Assembly: GCA_902778855.1 (NCBI GenBank)
Contig: CACYZM010000003.1
Coordinates: forward strand, 1-64,000
Direction of reading: 5' to 3'
DNA: 64,000 nt
DNA from: an uncultured Bacteroidia bacterium
Lineage (GTDB): Bacteria > Bacteroidota > Bacteroidia > Bacteroidales > UBA932
Under the pieces are notes generated by a model. The model was not told where the DNA came from, did not search any database, and saw only the letters and a program-made list of their open reading frames with translations. Both the position numbers and the translations under genes were made by a program. Numbering within the stretch: position 1 is the stretch's first letter; every line of letters starts with the position of its first letter. This document shows, one piece after another, positions 19,105 to 29,938 of this stretch.

Positions 19105-19190
19105 TGTTGCGGAGAAGCCCCTCCACGGAGTTTTTGCGGGAGGGATGGCGCGGTTAGCCGTAGCGGATGTGGAGGGGCTTCTCCGCAACA
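19105..19190. repeat. 86-nt hairpin element, copy A
   Basis: The arms 19105-19126 and 19169-19190 are perfect 22-bp reverse complements, extendable by one base on each side. The loop 19127-19168 is 42 nt and is 35/42 identical to that of copy B at 29772-29857 (ggagtttttgcg at one end, tagccgtagcggat at the other). The arms match copy B at only 14 of 22 positions, yet pairing is complete in both. It lies in the convergent gap between the M48 and NlpC genes. Confidence 0.9.
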
Positions 19191-19199
19191 AATGCGGGA

Positions 19200-19298
19200 C
19201 TATAGTTTGTCGTCCACTTCTGTCTTGCGGGCGTGTTTGAGATTGATGCTGGTTTTGCCGAAGCGCCAGGTGAGACTGAGGCGGACGGAGCGGACGGG
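19200..19298 (-). pseudogene. Remnant of an outer-membrane beta-barrel protein C-terminus
   Basis: The minus strand encodes 32 residues and a stop (19202-19200): PVRSVRLSLTWRFGK, then TSINLKHARKTEVDDKL. LSLTWRFGK followed by a short charged tail is typical of the last strand of Bacteroidota outer-membrane beta-barrel proteins. No upstream part exists because the NlpC gene's stop abuts it, in the same frame. I infer the 3' stub of a deleted gene. Confidence 0.55.
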
Positions 19299-20360
19299 TT
19301 ATTTCACGCGGATCTTTTTGCCGACCTTGAGGATGGTCTTGGTGGTCATGCCGTTGAGCTGGCAGAGCTTGTTGACCGTGGTGTGATGTTGTTTGGCGAT
19401 TTTGGAGAGGGAGTCGCCTTTTTTGATGGTGTAGTAGATCTTTTCGGGCTGCGGCGCCGGAGCGGGCGTGGCAGCGGCCGTCGTCGTGGCTGTGGAATCA
19501 GAGGCGGCAGCGGCGGGCTGTGCCGGTTTGGTGGCCGGTTTGGTGGCGGGTTTGTCTGCCGGTTTGGCGGAGGACTGGACGGAGGAGGCGGGGACGTGGA
19601 CCGTGGCTTCACGGACGGGGGCCCAGTTGCCGTCGCCGGTGAGGATGATGCGGTGGCTTTCTTCCGGGACGACCAGGGTGCCGTTTTCATCGACGAACGC
19701 CCATTTGCCGTTGTCGAACAGGACGATGCGGCGGTCGGTGTCGGCCAGCACCAGGCTGTCGGGCGCGATGTGGACGCCCAGTTCCTGGTCGAAGGCGTAG
19801 GTGGCCGTGCTGTCGAATTCCACGTCGTAATCCTCGAAGTCGGGGAGGATGCGGCGGGCGCCGAGGATGCGGTTGGCGTAATAACTCTCCGTAAGCATCG
19901 AACTGTAACGGACGCCGTGGACCGAGGCGTGGATGAACTTCGGGTCGCGGCCCGTGCTGTCGAGCTCCACGAAAATGGCGGCGTGGCCCACGACCTTCGG
20001 GTTGCGCCGGCTGCCGATGGCCAGGATGTCGCCTTTCTGCAAATTGTGGAAATCGGAGATGTCCACTTCGCGGCCGTCTTTGGCCTGGTCCTTGGCCGAG
20101 CGGCTCAGGTTGTGGAAGCCGAAATGTCCGTAGACGTAGCGGGTGTAGCCGGTGCAGTCGAACCGGTCCGGCCCGTTGGCGCCGTAGCGGTATTTCGTGC
20201 CCAGGAATTGCTCCGCATATTCGACCAGTTTGTCGGCCAGCTCGCGGGCGGAGATCTCCACCTCGCCCGTGTCGCGCTGCGCGGCAGTTTGCGCGTGCAC
20301 GGCGGGTGCTGCGAAGAGCACCAGCGACAGGATCAGCAGGAGGAGGGACGTCCGTTTCAT
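19299..20360 (-). CDS. NlpC/P60 endopeptidase with C-terminal LysM domain
   Basis: The protein has 353 residues. The start at 20360 gives a signal peptide (MKRTSLLLLILSLVLFAAPAVHA). The NlpC/P60 domain runs about 35-160: the catalytic Cys69 is in DRFDCTGYTRYVYG, and GHAAIFVE supplies the His. A WG-like region (IVLFDNGKWAFVDENG) and a long Ala/Pro/Lys/Ser/Thr linker follow, then a LysM domain (YYTIKKGDSLSKIAKQHH to VGKKIRVK) that binds peptidoglycan. It cleaves peptide crosslinks in the periplasm. Its ATG overlaps the stop of the small membrane protein in front (ATGA), so the two form an operon. Confidence 0.93.
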   Translation of the reverse strand: MKRTSLLLLILSLVLFAAPAVHAQTAAQRDTGEVEISARELADKLVEYAEQFLGTKYRYGANGPDRFDCTGYTRYVYGHFGFHNLSRSAKDQAKDGREVDISDFHNLQKGDILAIGSRRNPKVVGHAAIFVELDSTGRDPKFIHASVHGVRYSSMLTESYYANRILGARRILPDFEDYDVEFDSTATYAFDQELGVHIAPDSLVLADTDRRIVLFDNGKWAFVDENGTLVVPEESHRIILTGDGNWAPVREATVHVPASSVQSSAKPADKPATKPATKPAQPAAAASDSTATTTAAATPAPAPQPEKIYYTIKKGDSLSKIAKQHHTTVNKLCQLNGMTTKTILKVGKKIRVK

Positions 20361-20512
20361 TTGCCCGAGTAGAAACCGAACCCGTGCTTGACGCCGGCTA
20401 TGACGGCATCCCAGCGGATGAGGATTCCGATGACGGCGATCAGGCCGATCCAGATCAGCGCCTTGGTCGTGTCGGTCTGGGCTGCGTACCATTTTTTGAT
20501 TTTTTGGAACAT
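20357..20512 (-). CDS. 51-residue single-pass membrane protein
   Basis: This short frame begins MFQKIKKWYAAQTDTTK and has a membrane helix (ALIWIGLIAVIGILI, about residues 18-32) followed by RWDAVIAGVKHGFGFYSGK. Its stop overlaps the start of the NlpC gene, and a TATCTTTG box lies at 20531-20538 upstream on the same strand. Basic N-terminus, helix and translational coupling make it a real gene. The function is unknown; a role in placing or controlling the cell-wall peptidase is a guess from context. Confidence 0.75.
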   Translation of the reverse strand: MFQKIKKWYAAQTDTTKALIWIGLIAVIGILIRWDAVIAGVKHGFGFYSGK

Positions 20513-20530
20513 ACGGACTTCGGTTTGGTG

Positions 20531-20538
20531 CAAAGATA
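20531..20538 (-). promoter_or_regulatory. -7 box for the small membrane protein / NlpC operon
   Basis: The minus strand reads TATCTTTG 19 bases before the start codon at 20512. A convincing -33 TTTG is not visible. Confidence 0.55.
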
Positions 20539-20613
20539 GTCCGTTTCTTGGAAAATCGGAGATTTTTTATTAAAATTGCTTTGTTTTAGCCGAATTGAAT
20601 AAAACGTAAGATT

Positions 20614-21441
20614 ATGGATAAGAGACTCAAGGACATTCAGGAGGCCGCCGATTTCCTGCGTGTACGCATGCGTGGCGCCGTGCCCGAAGTAGGTATCATC
20701 CTGGGCAGCGGCCTGGGCAAGCTCGGGGAAAGCATCGAAGCCGAGGGCGTGATTCCCTACCGGGAGATTCCGAACTTCGCCCGCTCGACCGCCATCGGCC
20801 ACAAGGGTAACTTCATCTTCGGCCGCCTGGCCGGCCGCTTTGTGTGCGCCATGCAGGGTCGTTTCCATTACTACGAAGGCTATCCGATGGAAAAGGTGAC
20901 GCTGCCCGTGCGCGTGATGGCGCTGCTGGGCGTCAAGTTCCTTTTCGTGTCGAATGCCGCCGGCGGCCTGAACCCCGCCTTCCAGCCGGGCGACCTGATG
21001 ATCATCCGCGACCATATCAACCTGATGCCCAACCCGCTGATCGGTCCCAACTTCGAGACCTTCGGCGAGCGCTTCCCCGATATGACGGCGCCCTATGACG
21101 CCGAACTGATCGCCAAGGCTGAGGCGATTGCCGCGGCCGAGGGCATTGCGCTCCGCAAAGGCGTCTATCTGGGCAATACCGGTCCTTCCTATGAGACGCC
21201 CGCCGAAGTCCGCTTCTATTTCGGAATCGGCGCCGACGCCGTGGGCATGTCCACGGTTCCCGAAGTGCTGGTGGCCCGCCACTGCGGCCTCCGCGTATTC
21301 GGTATGTCGGTCATCACCAACAAGTCGAATTTCGAGACGGCCAGTACGGTCCTCAACGACGGCGACGACGTGGTCCGCGCCGCCGACGCCGCGGCCGACC
21401 GGATGTGTCTCCTGTTCCAGAAACTGATCGAAACGATCTGA
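20614..21441 (+). CDS. punA: Purine-nucleoside phosphorylase (inosine/guanosine type)
   Basis: The protein has 275 residues, the length of trimeric PNP. It phosphorolyses purine nucleosides to base and ribose 1-phosphate. The motifs are [37 protein letters not shown] (phosphate and substrate loop), [42 protein letters not shown] and [13 protein letters not shown]. The cytoplasmic enzyme serves purine salvage. The mtnA-type gene begins at a GTG two bases after its stop, which links it to methylthio-sugar and nucleoside salvage. Confidence 0.95.
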   Translation: MDKRLKDIQEAADFLRVRMRGAVPEVGIILGSGLGKLGESIEAEGVIPYREIPNFARSTAIGHKGNFIFGRLAGRFVCAMQGRFHYYEGYPMEKVTLPVRVMALLGVKFLFVSNAAGGLNPAFQPGDLMIIRDHINLMPNPLIGPNFETFGERFPDMTAPYDAELIAKAEAIAAAEGIALRKGVYLGNTGPSYETPAEVRFYFGIGADAVGMSTVPEVLVARHCGLRVFGMSVITNKSNFETASTVLNDGDDVVRAADAAADRMCLLFQKLIETI

Positions 21442-21443
21442 CC

Positions 21444-22523
<1,080 letters not shown>

Positions 22524-22524
22524 G

Positions 22525-23313
22525 ATGGTCCGTTTTCTGAGCCTGTCGAGCGGGAGCAACGGGAACTGCTACTATTTTGCAGACGATACCACCGCCTTTC
22601 TCATCGACATCGGCATCGGAGCGCGCACCATCAAGAAACGGCTCGCCGAGCACGAGCTGTCGATCGATTCGATCGACGCCATCTTCGTGACGCACGACCA
22701 TTTCGACCACATCAAGAGCCTGGGCACCTTCACCGAGCGCTATCAAAAGCCCGTGTATCTGACCCGGACCCTCGAGAAAGCCCTGCGCCACAACTTCTGC
22801 ACGGCCGGCAAGCTCAAGGGATGCGTCCGTTTTCTGGAAGAAGACCAGGAGACGATCCTCAGCCCGACGCTGCGCATCACGCCGTTCGTGGTGCCCCACG
22901 ACGCGACGCAGACCGTGGGCTATCATTTCGTGTTCTCGGGTGAACGCTTCACCGTAATGACCGACCTGGGCGAAGTTACCGACGCGGCCGTAAGCTACGC
23001 TTCCCGGGCCGACCATCTCGTGGTCGAATCGAACTACGATGTCGATATGCTGATGACGGGATCCTATCCGCCCGAGCTCAAGCGCCGCATCCTGATGCAG
23101 CACGGGCACCTGTCCAACGAGCAGACCTCTTCGCTGCTTCGCCGGGCTGCGCACGAGGGGCTGCGCGACGTCTATCTCTGCCATCTGAGCGCCAACAACA
23201 ATACGCCCCGCATCGCGTTCGAGGCGGCACAAAAAACGCTCGGGAGCATCGGCTCCCGAGCGTCGCTTCATTGTCTTCCGCGCTCCGGCGCGTCCGACCT
23301 GTTTACTTTCTAG
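22525..23313 (+). CDS. MBL-fold metallo-hydrolase (YycJ/WalJ-like)
   Basis: The protein has 262 residues. It starts FLSLSSGSNGNCYYF, the family's typical opening, and has the metal motif THDHFDHIKSLGTF, the later VVPHDATQTVGYHF strand, VESNYD (metal Asp region) and CHLSANNNTPRIAFE. The family acts on nucleic acids or phosphodiesters in the cytoplasm; several members are 5'-exonuclease-like. The gene follows mtnA after one base. Its last codons overlap the stop of the opposing TPR gene, and a perfect hairpin that serves the opposite strand lies inside its 3' end. Confidence 0.92.
   Translation: MVRFLSLSSGSNGNCYYFADDTTAFLIDIGIGARTIKKRLAEHELSIDSIDAIFVTHDHFDHIKSLGTFTERYQKPVYLTRTLEKALRHNFCTAGKLKGCVRFLEEDQETILSPTLRITPFVVPHDATQTVGYHFVFSGERFTVMTDLGEVTDAAVSYASRADHLVVESNYDVDMLMTGSYPPELKRRILMQHGHLSNEQTSSLLRRAAHEGLRDVYLCHLSANNNTPRIAFEAAQKTLGSIGSRASLHCLPRSGASDLFTF
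23231..23262 (-). terminator. Rho-independent terminator of the gyrA-TPR operon, inside the MBL coding sequence
   Basis: An 11-bp perfect stem (23237-23247 with 23252-23262, CGCTCGGGAGC/GCTCCCGAGCG) with a four-base loop is followed on the minus strand by six Ts (23236-23231). It lies 48 bases past the TPR stop and within the last codons of the opposing gene. Confidence 0.85.
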
Positions 23314-24626
23314 GCATCTCCCTTGAGGAAGCTGTCATACTTCTTGGAGAGTTCTTCGTAGGAAGGATTCTTCTCGCGGAGACGGAAGTAGATGTTCTTC
23401 AGGTATTCGGCGACGGCACCCTTGATTTCCTTGTCCGTGGTCTTGGCGAAAGCGGCTTCGAAAGGATCGATGGCTTTTTCGAGGGTCTCGTCCATTTCCT
23501 TCACGAGGGCCATGTACTTGTTGTCGTCAAGTTCTTCGCTGGCCTTGGTCTGGAGATCGATGGCCTGGTCGTAGTAGAGGACGCCGAGGCCGAGGGGACC
23601 GAACACGTAGTTGGGATCGACTTCCGCCGACTTCTTGTAGAGTTTGACGGCGTTCTCGAAATCACCCAGCTGCTTGTAGACGTTGGCTTCCACATAGAAG
23701 AGGCTGGCGTTCTTCGGGTCGAGCGCCTGGGCGGAGTGGATCAGGTCGAAGAGTTTGCCGGTGTCGTCCTTGCTGTCCATATACTGGTTGATCAGGCCGA
23801 TCAGGATGTTGCTGTTCTCAGGGAACTTCACGAAACCTTCTTCGAGGACGGCCTTGCAGGCGTCGTTGTCACCCATGGAACGGTAGGTCTCGGCCAGGTT
23901 GGCGAAGGCGAAGCCGTTCTGGTAGTAACCCATGTCGAGGCATTTCTTGTAGAACTCGACAGCCTGCTCCTTCTTGCCGGCCATGTTCGAAACGAGGGCC
24001 GTGTAGTAGGTGTTGGTGGAGTCGACCTTGTTCAGGATCGGGTTCGCGGCGCATTCGGCAGCCTTCTTGAACAGACCGGAGGCCTTGTCGAAGTTGCCGG
24101 CCAGATACTCGGAGAGCGCTTCGTTGGCGATCTTGCCGTGGATGTCTTCCATCATGGCGAGGATGTCCTTGCCCTTGGAGTCTTTCGGATCGACTTCCTT
24201 GGCTTTGCCGAGGGCGTCGATGGCTTTGCCCAGCAGGTCACCTTCCACGGCCGGTTTGGTCACGAGGAAGAATTCCAGGATGCCGCCTTCGTTGTAGTAG
24301 AGGTCCTTGTCGGCATAGGAATCCACGGAGTAGACACCTTCTGCACCCTTCTTCTCGGAGGTGCCCATAATCTGCTGTTCCTTCAGGAAGAGCTTGACCT
24401 CCTGCTGGGGCGTACCCGTCAGGATGTTGCGGGACGGCTGTTCATACGCGTCGATGTACGCTTTGGCCAGAGAGACCCAAGTGGCCGGTTTGGCGGCCTT
24501 CTTGGCATCAGCGGCAGCGGCCTCGGCCTTGTTGACGGCCTTGAGCGCATCGGCGGCGTTCTTGGGCTGTGCACTGACCATCGTCAGCGAGAGGATGAGC
24601 GACAGTGCGATGAGGATTCTTTTCAT
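23310..24626 (-). CDS. Secreted TPR protein
   Basis: The protein has 438 residues with a signal peptide (MKRILIALSLILSLTMVSAQ). An Ala/Lys-rich helical segment (residues about 22-46) precedes TPR-like units: NEALSEYLAGNFDKASGLF, YYTALVSNMAGKKEQAVEFYKK, FANLAETYRSMGDNDACKAVLE and FYVEANVYKQLGDFENAVKLYKK. It is probably periplasmic and a scaffold of unknown partner. It starts 17 bases after gyrA on the same strand and ends at a strong terminator, so it is the last gene of a gyrA operon. Confidence 0.9.
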   Translation of the reverse strand: MKRILIALSLILSLTMVSAQPKNAADALKAVNKAEAAAADAKKAAKPATWVSLAKAYIDAYEQPSRNILTGTPQQEVKLFLKEQQIMGTSEKKGAEGVYSVDSYADKDLYYNEGGILEFFLVTKPAVEGDLLGKAIDALGKAKEVDPKDSKGKDILAMMEDIHGKIANEALSEYLAGNFDKASGLFKKAAECAANPILNKVDSTNTYYTALVSNMAGKKEQAVEFYKKCLDMGYYQNGFAFANLAETYRSMGDNDACKAVLEEGFVKFPENSNILIGLINQYMDSKDDTGKLFDLIHSAQALDPKNASLFYVEANVYKQLGDFENAVKLYKKSAEVDPNYVFGPLGLGVLYYDQAIDLQTKASEELDDNKYMALVKEMDETLEKAIDPFEAAFAKTTDKEIKGAVAEYLKNIYFRLREKNPSYEELSKKYDSFLKGDA

Positions 24627-24643
24627 AACTGCTTTTGTTTAGA

Positions 24644-27166
24644 TTATTGATTGTTTTCTGTTATTTCAGTCTCGGTTTCCTGTACCGATCCGGTTTCTGT
24701 TTCTTCTTCCTTGTTTACCACGCAGACGGCTGCGATGCTGTCGCCTTCGCGGATGCTGATGAGTTTCACGCCCTGGGTGGCCCGGCCCGCGACGCGGATT
24801 TCTTCGGCCGGCATGCGGATGGTGATGCCCGAGCGGTTGATGATCATCAGGTCGTTGTCGTCGCTGACGGCTTTCAATGCAATTAGCTTGCCAGTCTTCT
24901 CGGTGATATTGATGGTCTTCACACCCTTGCTGCCGCGGTTGGTCTTGCGGTATTCGTCGAGCTCGGAGCGTTTGCCGAAACCGTTCTCACTTACCACCAG
25001 GATATGCTGCGGTTTGAGGGCCTGCTCTTCGGGATCGATGCAGACCATGCCGACCACGAAGTCGCCTTCGTCGAGGTTGATGCCGCGTACGCCGGTGGAG
25101 TTGCGGCCGATGGCGCGGGCGTCTTCTTCGTCGAAGCGGCAGCACTTGCCCTGGTTGCCGGCGAGCAGGATTTCACAGTTGCCGCTGGTCAGGGAGGCGC
25201 CGATCAGGGCGTCGCCCTCGCGGAGGTTGACGGCGATGATGCCGTTGGTGCGCGGGCGGGAGTAGGCCTCGAGGAGGGTCTTCTTGATGGTGCCGCAGGC
25301 GGTGGCTAGGACCACGTAGTGGCTGTTCGTGAATTCCTTGTCGTCGAGATCCTGGACGTTGAGGTAGGCCTGGATGCGGTCTTCCGGGGTGAGCGGAAGG
25401 ATGTTCTGGATGGCGCGGCCCTTGGAAGCCTTGGCGCCTTCCGGAATGTCGTAGACTTTGAGCCAGAAGCACTTGCCGCTCTGCGTGAAGAACATCAGCG
25501 TGCTGTGCATGTTGGCCACGTAGATGTGCTCGATGAAGTCTTCGTCGCGGGTGGTGCTGCCTTTGGCGCCGATGCCGCCGCGGGCTTGGGCGCGGTATTC
25601 CGACAGGCTGGTGCGCTTGATGTAGCCGAAGTGGGAGATGGTGATGACCACGTCCTCGTTCGGGTAGAAGTCTTCGGGGTTGAAGTCTTCGGCGGAGGCC
25701 ACGATTTCGCTGCGGCGCTCGTCGCCGTATTTCTCCTTGAGTTCCTGGAGCTCGTCCTTGATGATGCCCAGCTGCATGGCTTCGCTGCCGAGGACCTGCT
25801 GGTAGTAGTCGATGAGTTTCTCGAGCTCGTCGTACTCGGCCTGGAGCTTGTCGCGCTCGAGGCCGGTGAGCTGGCGGAGACGCATCTCGACGATGGCGTC
25901 GGCCTGCTCGACGGTGAAGCCGAACTGCGCCACCAGGCCGTCGCGGGCATCCGCGACGCTGCGGGAGGCGCGGATCAGGGCGATGATCTCGTCGATGATG
26001 TCGAGGGCCTTGAGCAGGCCTTCGAGGATATGGGCGCGCTTGAGGGCTTTGTTCAGTTCAAAGCGGGTGCGGCGCACGACGACTTCGTGGCGATGCCGGA
26101 CGAAGTATTTGATGAGCTGCTTGAGGTTGAGCTGGCGGGGACGTCCGTCGACCAGGGCTATGTTGTTGACCGAGAAGCTCGACTGGAGCGGGGTCATCTT
26201 GAACAGGGTGTTGAGCACCACGTTCGACGGGGCGCCCTGCTTGAGACGGATGACGATGCGCATGCCGTCGCGGTCGCTCTCGTCGTTGATGTAGGCGATG
26301 CCATCGATCTTCTTGGCTTCCACCAGTTCGGCGATGCGCTCGATGAGCTCGCGCTTGTTGATGGTGTAGGGGATCTCGGTTACCACGATGGTCTCGCGGC
26401 CGGAGGCCGAGACTTCGATGTTGGTCTTCGAACGGATGACGATGCGGCCGCGGCCGGTCTCGAAGGCGTCACGGATGCCGCGGGTGCCCTGGATGATGCC
26501 GCCGGTGGGGAAGTCGGGGCCCTTGATGTACTGCATCAGGCCGTCGACGTCGATGTCGGGGTTGTCGATGTAGGCGCAGATGGCGTCGCAGCATTCCGAG
26601 AGGTTATGCGGGGCCATGTTCGTGGCCATACCCACGGCGATGCCGTTGGAGCCGTTCATCAGCAGCAGCGGGGCCTTGGAAGGCAGGACGGTGGGCTCTT
26701 GGAGCGACTCGTCGAAGTTGGGTTTGAAATCGACCGTGTCTTTGTCGAGGTCGGCGAGGACTTCCTCGGCCAGCTTCTGGAGCTTGGCCTCGGTGTATCG
26801 CATGGCCGCCACGGGGTCGCCGTCGATCGAACCGAAGTTGCCCTGGCCGTGGACCAGCAGGTAGCGCAGGTTCCAGGGCTGGGCGAGGCGCGCCATGGCG
26901 TCGTAGACGCTGGCGTCGCCGTGCGGGTGGTATTTACCGAGGACGTCGCCCACGATACGCGCCGACTTCTTGACGCCGCCGCTGTAGGTGACGCCCAGGT
27001 TGCTCATGCCGAACAGCACGCGGCGGTGTACGGGCTTAAGTCCGTCTCTGACATCGGGTAAGGCTCGGGCCACGATCACAGACATGGAGTAGTCTATGTA
27101 GGCCGACTTCATCTCGTTTTCTATGTTGATAGGAATTATCCTACCGCCATTCTCTTCAGGATCCAT
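24644..27166 (-). CDS. gyrA: DNA gyrase subunit A
   Basis: The protein has 840 residues from ATG 27166 (MDPEENGG). It is the breakage-reunion subunit that, with GyrB, supercoils DNA. Motifs are [19 protein letters not shown], the quinolone-determining region [22 protein letters not shown], the catalytic Tyr124 in [10 protein letters not shown], and a GyrA-box-like [12 protein letters not shown] in the C-terminal beta-pinwheel, which separates it from ParC. The residue equivalent to E. coli Ser83 is Ala85, followed by Ser86; the Asp87 equivalent (Asp89) is kept. It is transcribed away from clpC. Confidence 0.97.
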   Translation of the reverse strand: MDPEENGGRIIPINIENEMKSAYIDYSMSVIVARALPDVRDGLKPVHRRVLFGMSNLGVTYSGGVKKSARIVGDVLGKYHPHGDASVYDAMARLAQPWNLRYLLVHGQGNFGSIDGDPVAAMRYTEAKLQKLAEEVLADLDKDTVDFKPNFDESLQEPTVLPSKAPLLLMNGSNGIAVGMATNMAPHNLSECCDAICAYIDNPDIDVDGLMQYIKGPDFPTGGIIQGTRGIRDAFETGRGRIVIRSKTNIEVSASGRETIVVTEIPYTINKRELIERIAELVEAKKIDGIAYINDESDRDGMRIVIRLKQGAPSNVVLNTLFKMTPLQSSFSVNNIALVDGRPRQLNLKQLIKYFVRHRHEVVVRRTRFELNKALKRAHILEGLLKALDIIDEIIALIRASRSVADARDGLVAQFGFTVEQADAIVEMRLRQLTGLERDKLQAEYDELEKLIDYYQQVLGSEAMQLGIIKDELQELKEKYGDERRSEIVASAEDFNPEDFYPNEDVVITISHFGYIKRTSLSEYRAQARGGIGAKGSTTRDEDFIEHIYVANMHSTLMFFTQSGKCFWLKVYDIPEGAKASKGRAIQNILPLTPEDRIQAYLNVQDLDDKEFTNSHYVVLATACGTIKKTLLEAYSRPRTNGIIAVNLREGDALIGASLTSGNCEILLAGNQGKCCRFDEEDARAIGRNSTGVRGINLDEGDFVVGMVCIDPEEQALKPQHILVVSENGFGKRSELDEYRKTNRGSKGVKTINITEKTGKLIALKAVSDDNDLMIINRSGITIRMPAEEIRVAGRATQGVKLISIREGDSIAAVCVVNKEEETETGSVQETETEITENNQ

Positions 27167-27284
27167 TTTTTCTCTCTTTCTATCCAAAAATATCGTGTAA
27201 AAATACAAATAATCATCGAAGATAACAAATTATTTATTTAACGGCTTTTTTGCTATCTTGGCAGTCCCAAATGAGAATCAGACG

Positions 27285-29768
27285 ATGAACAACGCGTATT
27301 CCAACGAAATCAAAATCGTACTCAATTACGCCCTTGAGGAAGCGGCGCGGCTGGGAAGCTACATCGCCACGCCAGACCATCTCTTCCTCGGCATCCTCCG
27401 GTATCGGGAATCCGACGCCGTGAAGATCCTCGAGAGCCTGGGCGTCGACATAAAAAAGGTAAAGAAAGAGATTGAAGACAAGATTGCGGCCCCTGCGCCC
27501 ATTCCCTTCGGGCAGCGCGGCGCCATCTCGCTGAGCGACAAGTCGCAGGACATCCTGCTCTCGTGCCAGCGCATGCACGGCCCCACGGCCACGCCGGCCC
27601 AGCTGATGGCCGAGGTTTTCATGCAGTGGCACGGCGCCTGCACCACGGCCCTCGAAAACAGCAACATCCCGCTCGACAAGCTCCCGGAGAAACTGCGGGA
27701 GATTATGGAGCAGGCCATGTTCTCGGCGGCGGACGGGGATGCGGAGGATGAAGGGGCGCGCAGCGCGGGCGGCGGCGCCGGTCCGCAGGACGGCGCGGCG
27801 GGGGCGGCGCGCGGCGGCGACCGCAAGTCGCTGGTCGAATCCTACGGGTTCGACCTGACGCGGGCCGCGGCCAGCGGCGAACTCGACCCGGTCGTCGGCC
27901 GGGAGGCCGAGATCGAACGGCTCGCCCAGATCCTGAGCCGCCGCAAGAAGAACAACCCCGTCCTCATCGGTGAATCGGGCTCGGGCAAGTCGGCCGTCGT
28001 CGAAGGCCTGGCCCTCCGGATCGCCGCGAAAGACGTTCCCCGTTCTTTGCTTTCAAAACGGATCATTTCGCTTGATATGGGCTCGCTCGTCGCCGGTACC
28101 AAGTACCGCGGCCAGTTCGAGGAACGCGTCAAATCCATCCTCAACGAAATCAAGAAGAATCCCGACCTGATCCTCTTCATCGACGAGCTTCATACCATCG
28201 TGGGGGCGGGCAGCACGCCCGGCTCGCTCGACGCCGCCAACCTGCTCAAGCCCGCGCTGGCGCGCGGCCAGATCCAGTGCATCGGCGCCACGACCCTTGA
28301 CGAATACCGCGAGCATATCGAAAAGGACGCCGCCCTGGAACGCCGTTTCCAGAAAATCCTGGTGGAACCCACCGACTACGCCCAGACCCTGGCCATCCTC
28401 GAGGGGATCAAGTCCCGCTATGAGGAATTCCACCACGTCCGCTATACCGACGAAGCCATCAAGGCCTGCATCTCGTTGTCGCAGCGTTACATCTCCGACC
28501 GCTGCCTGCCCGACAAGGCCATCGACGTGCTTGACGAGGCCGGCGCACGCGTCCACATCGGCGACCTGAAGGGCGCCGACGAGGCCGTCCGGCTCGAGAG
28601 CTCGCTCGAGCCGATCCGGGCCGAGAAGCGCAGCGCCGTCCAGTCCGGCGATTTCAAGCGGGCGGCGGAGCTGCACCGGCTCGAACAGGAGAAGGAGAAA
28701 GCCGTGGCCGAGGCCGTCAAGGCCGGCGCGGCGGTCGACGCCGAATACCGCACGGTCGACGCCGACACCGTCTCCCGCGTGGTGTCCGTCATGACGGGCA
28801 TCCCTGTCTACAAGGTGGCCGAGAGCGAAGGCACCCGGCTGCTGAAGATGGAAGAAGTGCTCCGCGGCGTGGTCGTGGGGCAGGACGAAGCCGTCTCGAA
28901 AGTCGTGAAGGCCATCCGGCGCAACCGCGCCGGCCTTAAGGATCCGAACAAACCCATCGGCACCTTCCTCTTCCTGGGTCCGACCGGCGTGGGCAAGACC
29001 CATCTGGCCAAGAAGATCGCGGAATATATGTTCGATTCGGCCGACAACATCATCCGGATCGATATGAGCGAATACGGCGAGAAGTTTTCTTCTAGCCGGC
29101 TGATCGGCGCGCCTCCGGGTTATGTGGGTTACAACGAAGGCGGCCAGCTCAGCGAGCAGGTGCGCCGCAAGCCTTATTCGGTGGTGCTGCTCGACGAGGT
29201 CGAGAAAGCTCATCCCGACATCTTCAACCTGCTCCTGCAGGTTTTGGACGAAGGCCGGCTCACCGACAGTTCGGGCCGCTATATCGATTTCAAGAACACG
29301 ATTCTCATCCTGACTTCGAACGTGGGCAGCCGCGAGTTGAAGGACTTCGGCCGTGGCATCGGCTTCTCGACCGGTTCCGACGACCGCTCGACGTCGCAGA
29401 ATGCCCTGATCGACAAGGCGCTGGGCAAGGTCTTCACGCCCGAATTCCTCAACCGTCTCGACGAGCAGATCTACTTCAACGCCCTCTCGCAGGAAGACAT
29501 CTACCAGATCATCGACATCGAGCTCCGCGAGCTTCACGGCCGGATGAAGGAGTTGGGCTACACCCTCTCCATCGACAAGACGGCCAAGAAGTTCATCGCC
29601 GACGTCGGCTACGACCCGAAGTTCGGCGCCCGTCCGCTCAAGCGCGCCATCCAGCGCTACGTCGAAGACCCCGTCTCCGAAGTCATCATCGAAGGCATCC
29701 CCGCCGGCGCCAAACTCAAAGTCAAGCTCGGCAAAGACAAGAACTCAACCACGGTCGTAGTGGCTTGA
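27285..29768 (+). CDS. clpC: ClpC-type AAA+ chaperone ATPase
   Basis: The protein has 827 residues from ATG 27285. A Clp_N double repeat lies in the first 145 residues, followed by a Gly/Ala/Asp-rich linker (about 150-185). The first AAA+ domain has a P-loop GESGSGKS and [16 protein letters not shown] short middle coiled coil contains [14 protein letters not shown]. The second AAA+ domain has [28 protein letters not shown] and a conserved [17 protein letters not shown] end. The middle domain is the short ClpC/ClpA-like form, not the long ClpB type. It unfolds proteins for ClpP. Four bases after the stop begins hairpin element B. Confidence 0.93.
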   Translation: MNNAYSNEIKIVLNYALEEAARLGSYIATPDHLFLGILRYRESDAVKILESLGVDIKKVKKEIEDKIAAPAPIPFGQRGAISLSDKSQDILLSCQRMHGPTATPAQLMAEVFMQWHGACTTALENSNIPLDKLPEKLREIMEQAMFSAADGDAEDEGARSAGGGAGPQDGAAGAARGGDRKSLVESYGFDLTRAAASGELDPVVGREAEIERLAQILSRRKKNNPVLIGESGSGKSAVVEGLALRIAAKDVPRSLLSKRIISLDMGSLVAGTKYRGQFEERVKSILNEIKKNPDLILFIDELHTIVGAGSTPGSLDAANLLKPALARGQIQCIGATTLDEYREHIEKDAALERRFQKILVEPTDYAQTLAILEGIKSRYEEFHHVRYTDEAIKACISLSQRYISDRCLPDKAIDVLDEAGARVHIGDLKGADEAVRLESSLEPIRAEKRSAVQSGDFKRAAELHRLEQEKEKAVAEAVKAGAAVDAEYRTVDADTVSRVVSVMTGIPVYKVAESEGTRLLKMEEVLRGVVVGQDEAVSKVVKAIRRNRAGLKDPNKPIGTFLFLGPTGVGKTHLAKKIAEYMFDSADNIIRIDMSEYGEKFSSSRLIGAPPGYVGYNEGGQLSEQVRRKPYSVVLLDEVEKAHPDIFNLLLQVLDEGRLTDSSGRYIDFKNTILILTSNVGSRELKDFGRGIGFSTGSDDRSTSQNALIDKALGKVFTPEFLNRLDEQIYFNALSQEDIYQIIDIELRELHGRMKELGYTLSIDKTAKKFIADVGYDPKFGARPLKRAIQRYVEDPVSEVIIEGIPAGAKLKVKLGKDKNSTTVVVA

Positions 29769-29771
29769 TTC

Positions 29772-29857
29772 CTTTCCTATGAAGCCCATTCACGGAGTTT
29801 TTGCGCGGTGGCTTGTGCGGATAGCCGTAGCGGATGTGAATGGGCTTCATAGGAAAG
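29772..29857. repeat. 86-nt hairpin element, copy B
   Basis: The perfect 22-bp arms at 29772-29793 and 29836-29857 flank a 42-nt loop (29794-29835). The loop has the same ends as copy A (ggagtttttgcg and atagccgtagcggat) in the same orientation. The eight arm positions that differ from copy A are all compensated on the other side. It sits between clpC and the SGNH gene; nothing else is seen in the 170-base gap. Confidence 0.9.
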
Positions 29858-29938
29858 AAGGAGCTGCTGCGTGGCAGATAGGTATTTGATTATTAGTATT
29901 TTATAATAAGTCGCTTGCGTTAAAATGCGCAACCGAAA

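Noticed and set aside
18886..19199. Possible small gene in the gap after M48 (a 75-codon frame from 19013)
   Set aside because: The frame reads through hairpin copy A and has no recognisable protein pattern.
25319..27061. 580-codon plus-strand frame opposite gyrA
   Set aside because: Asp/Val/Gly-rich antisense shadow; gyrA is unmistakable on the other strand.
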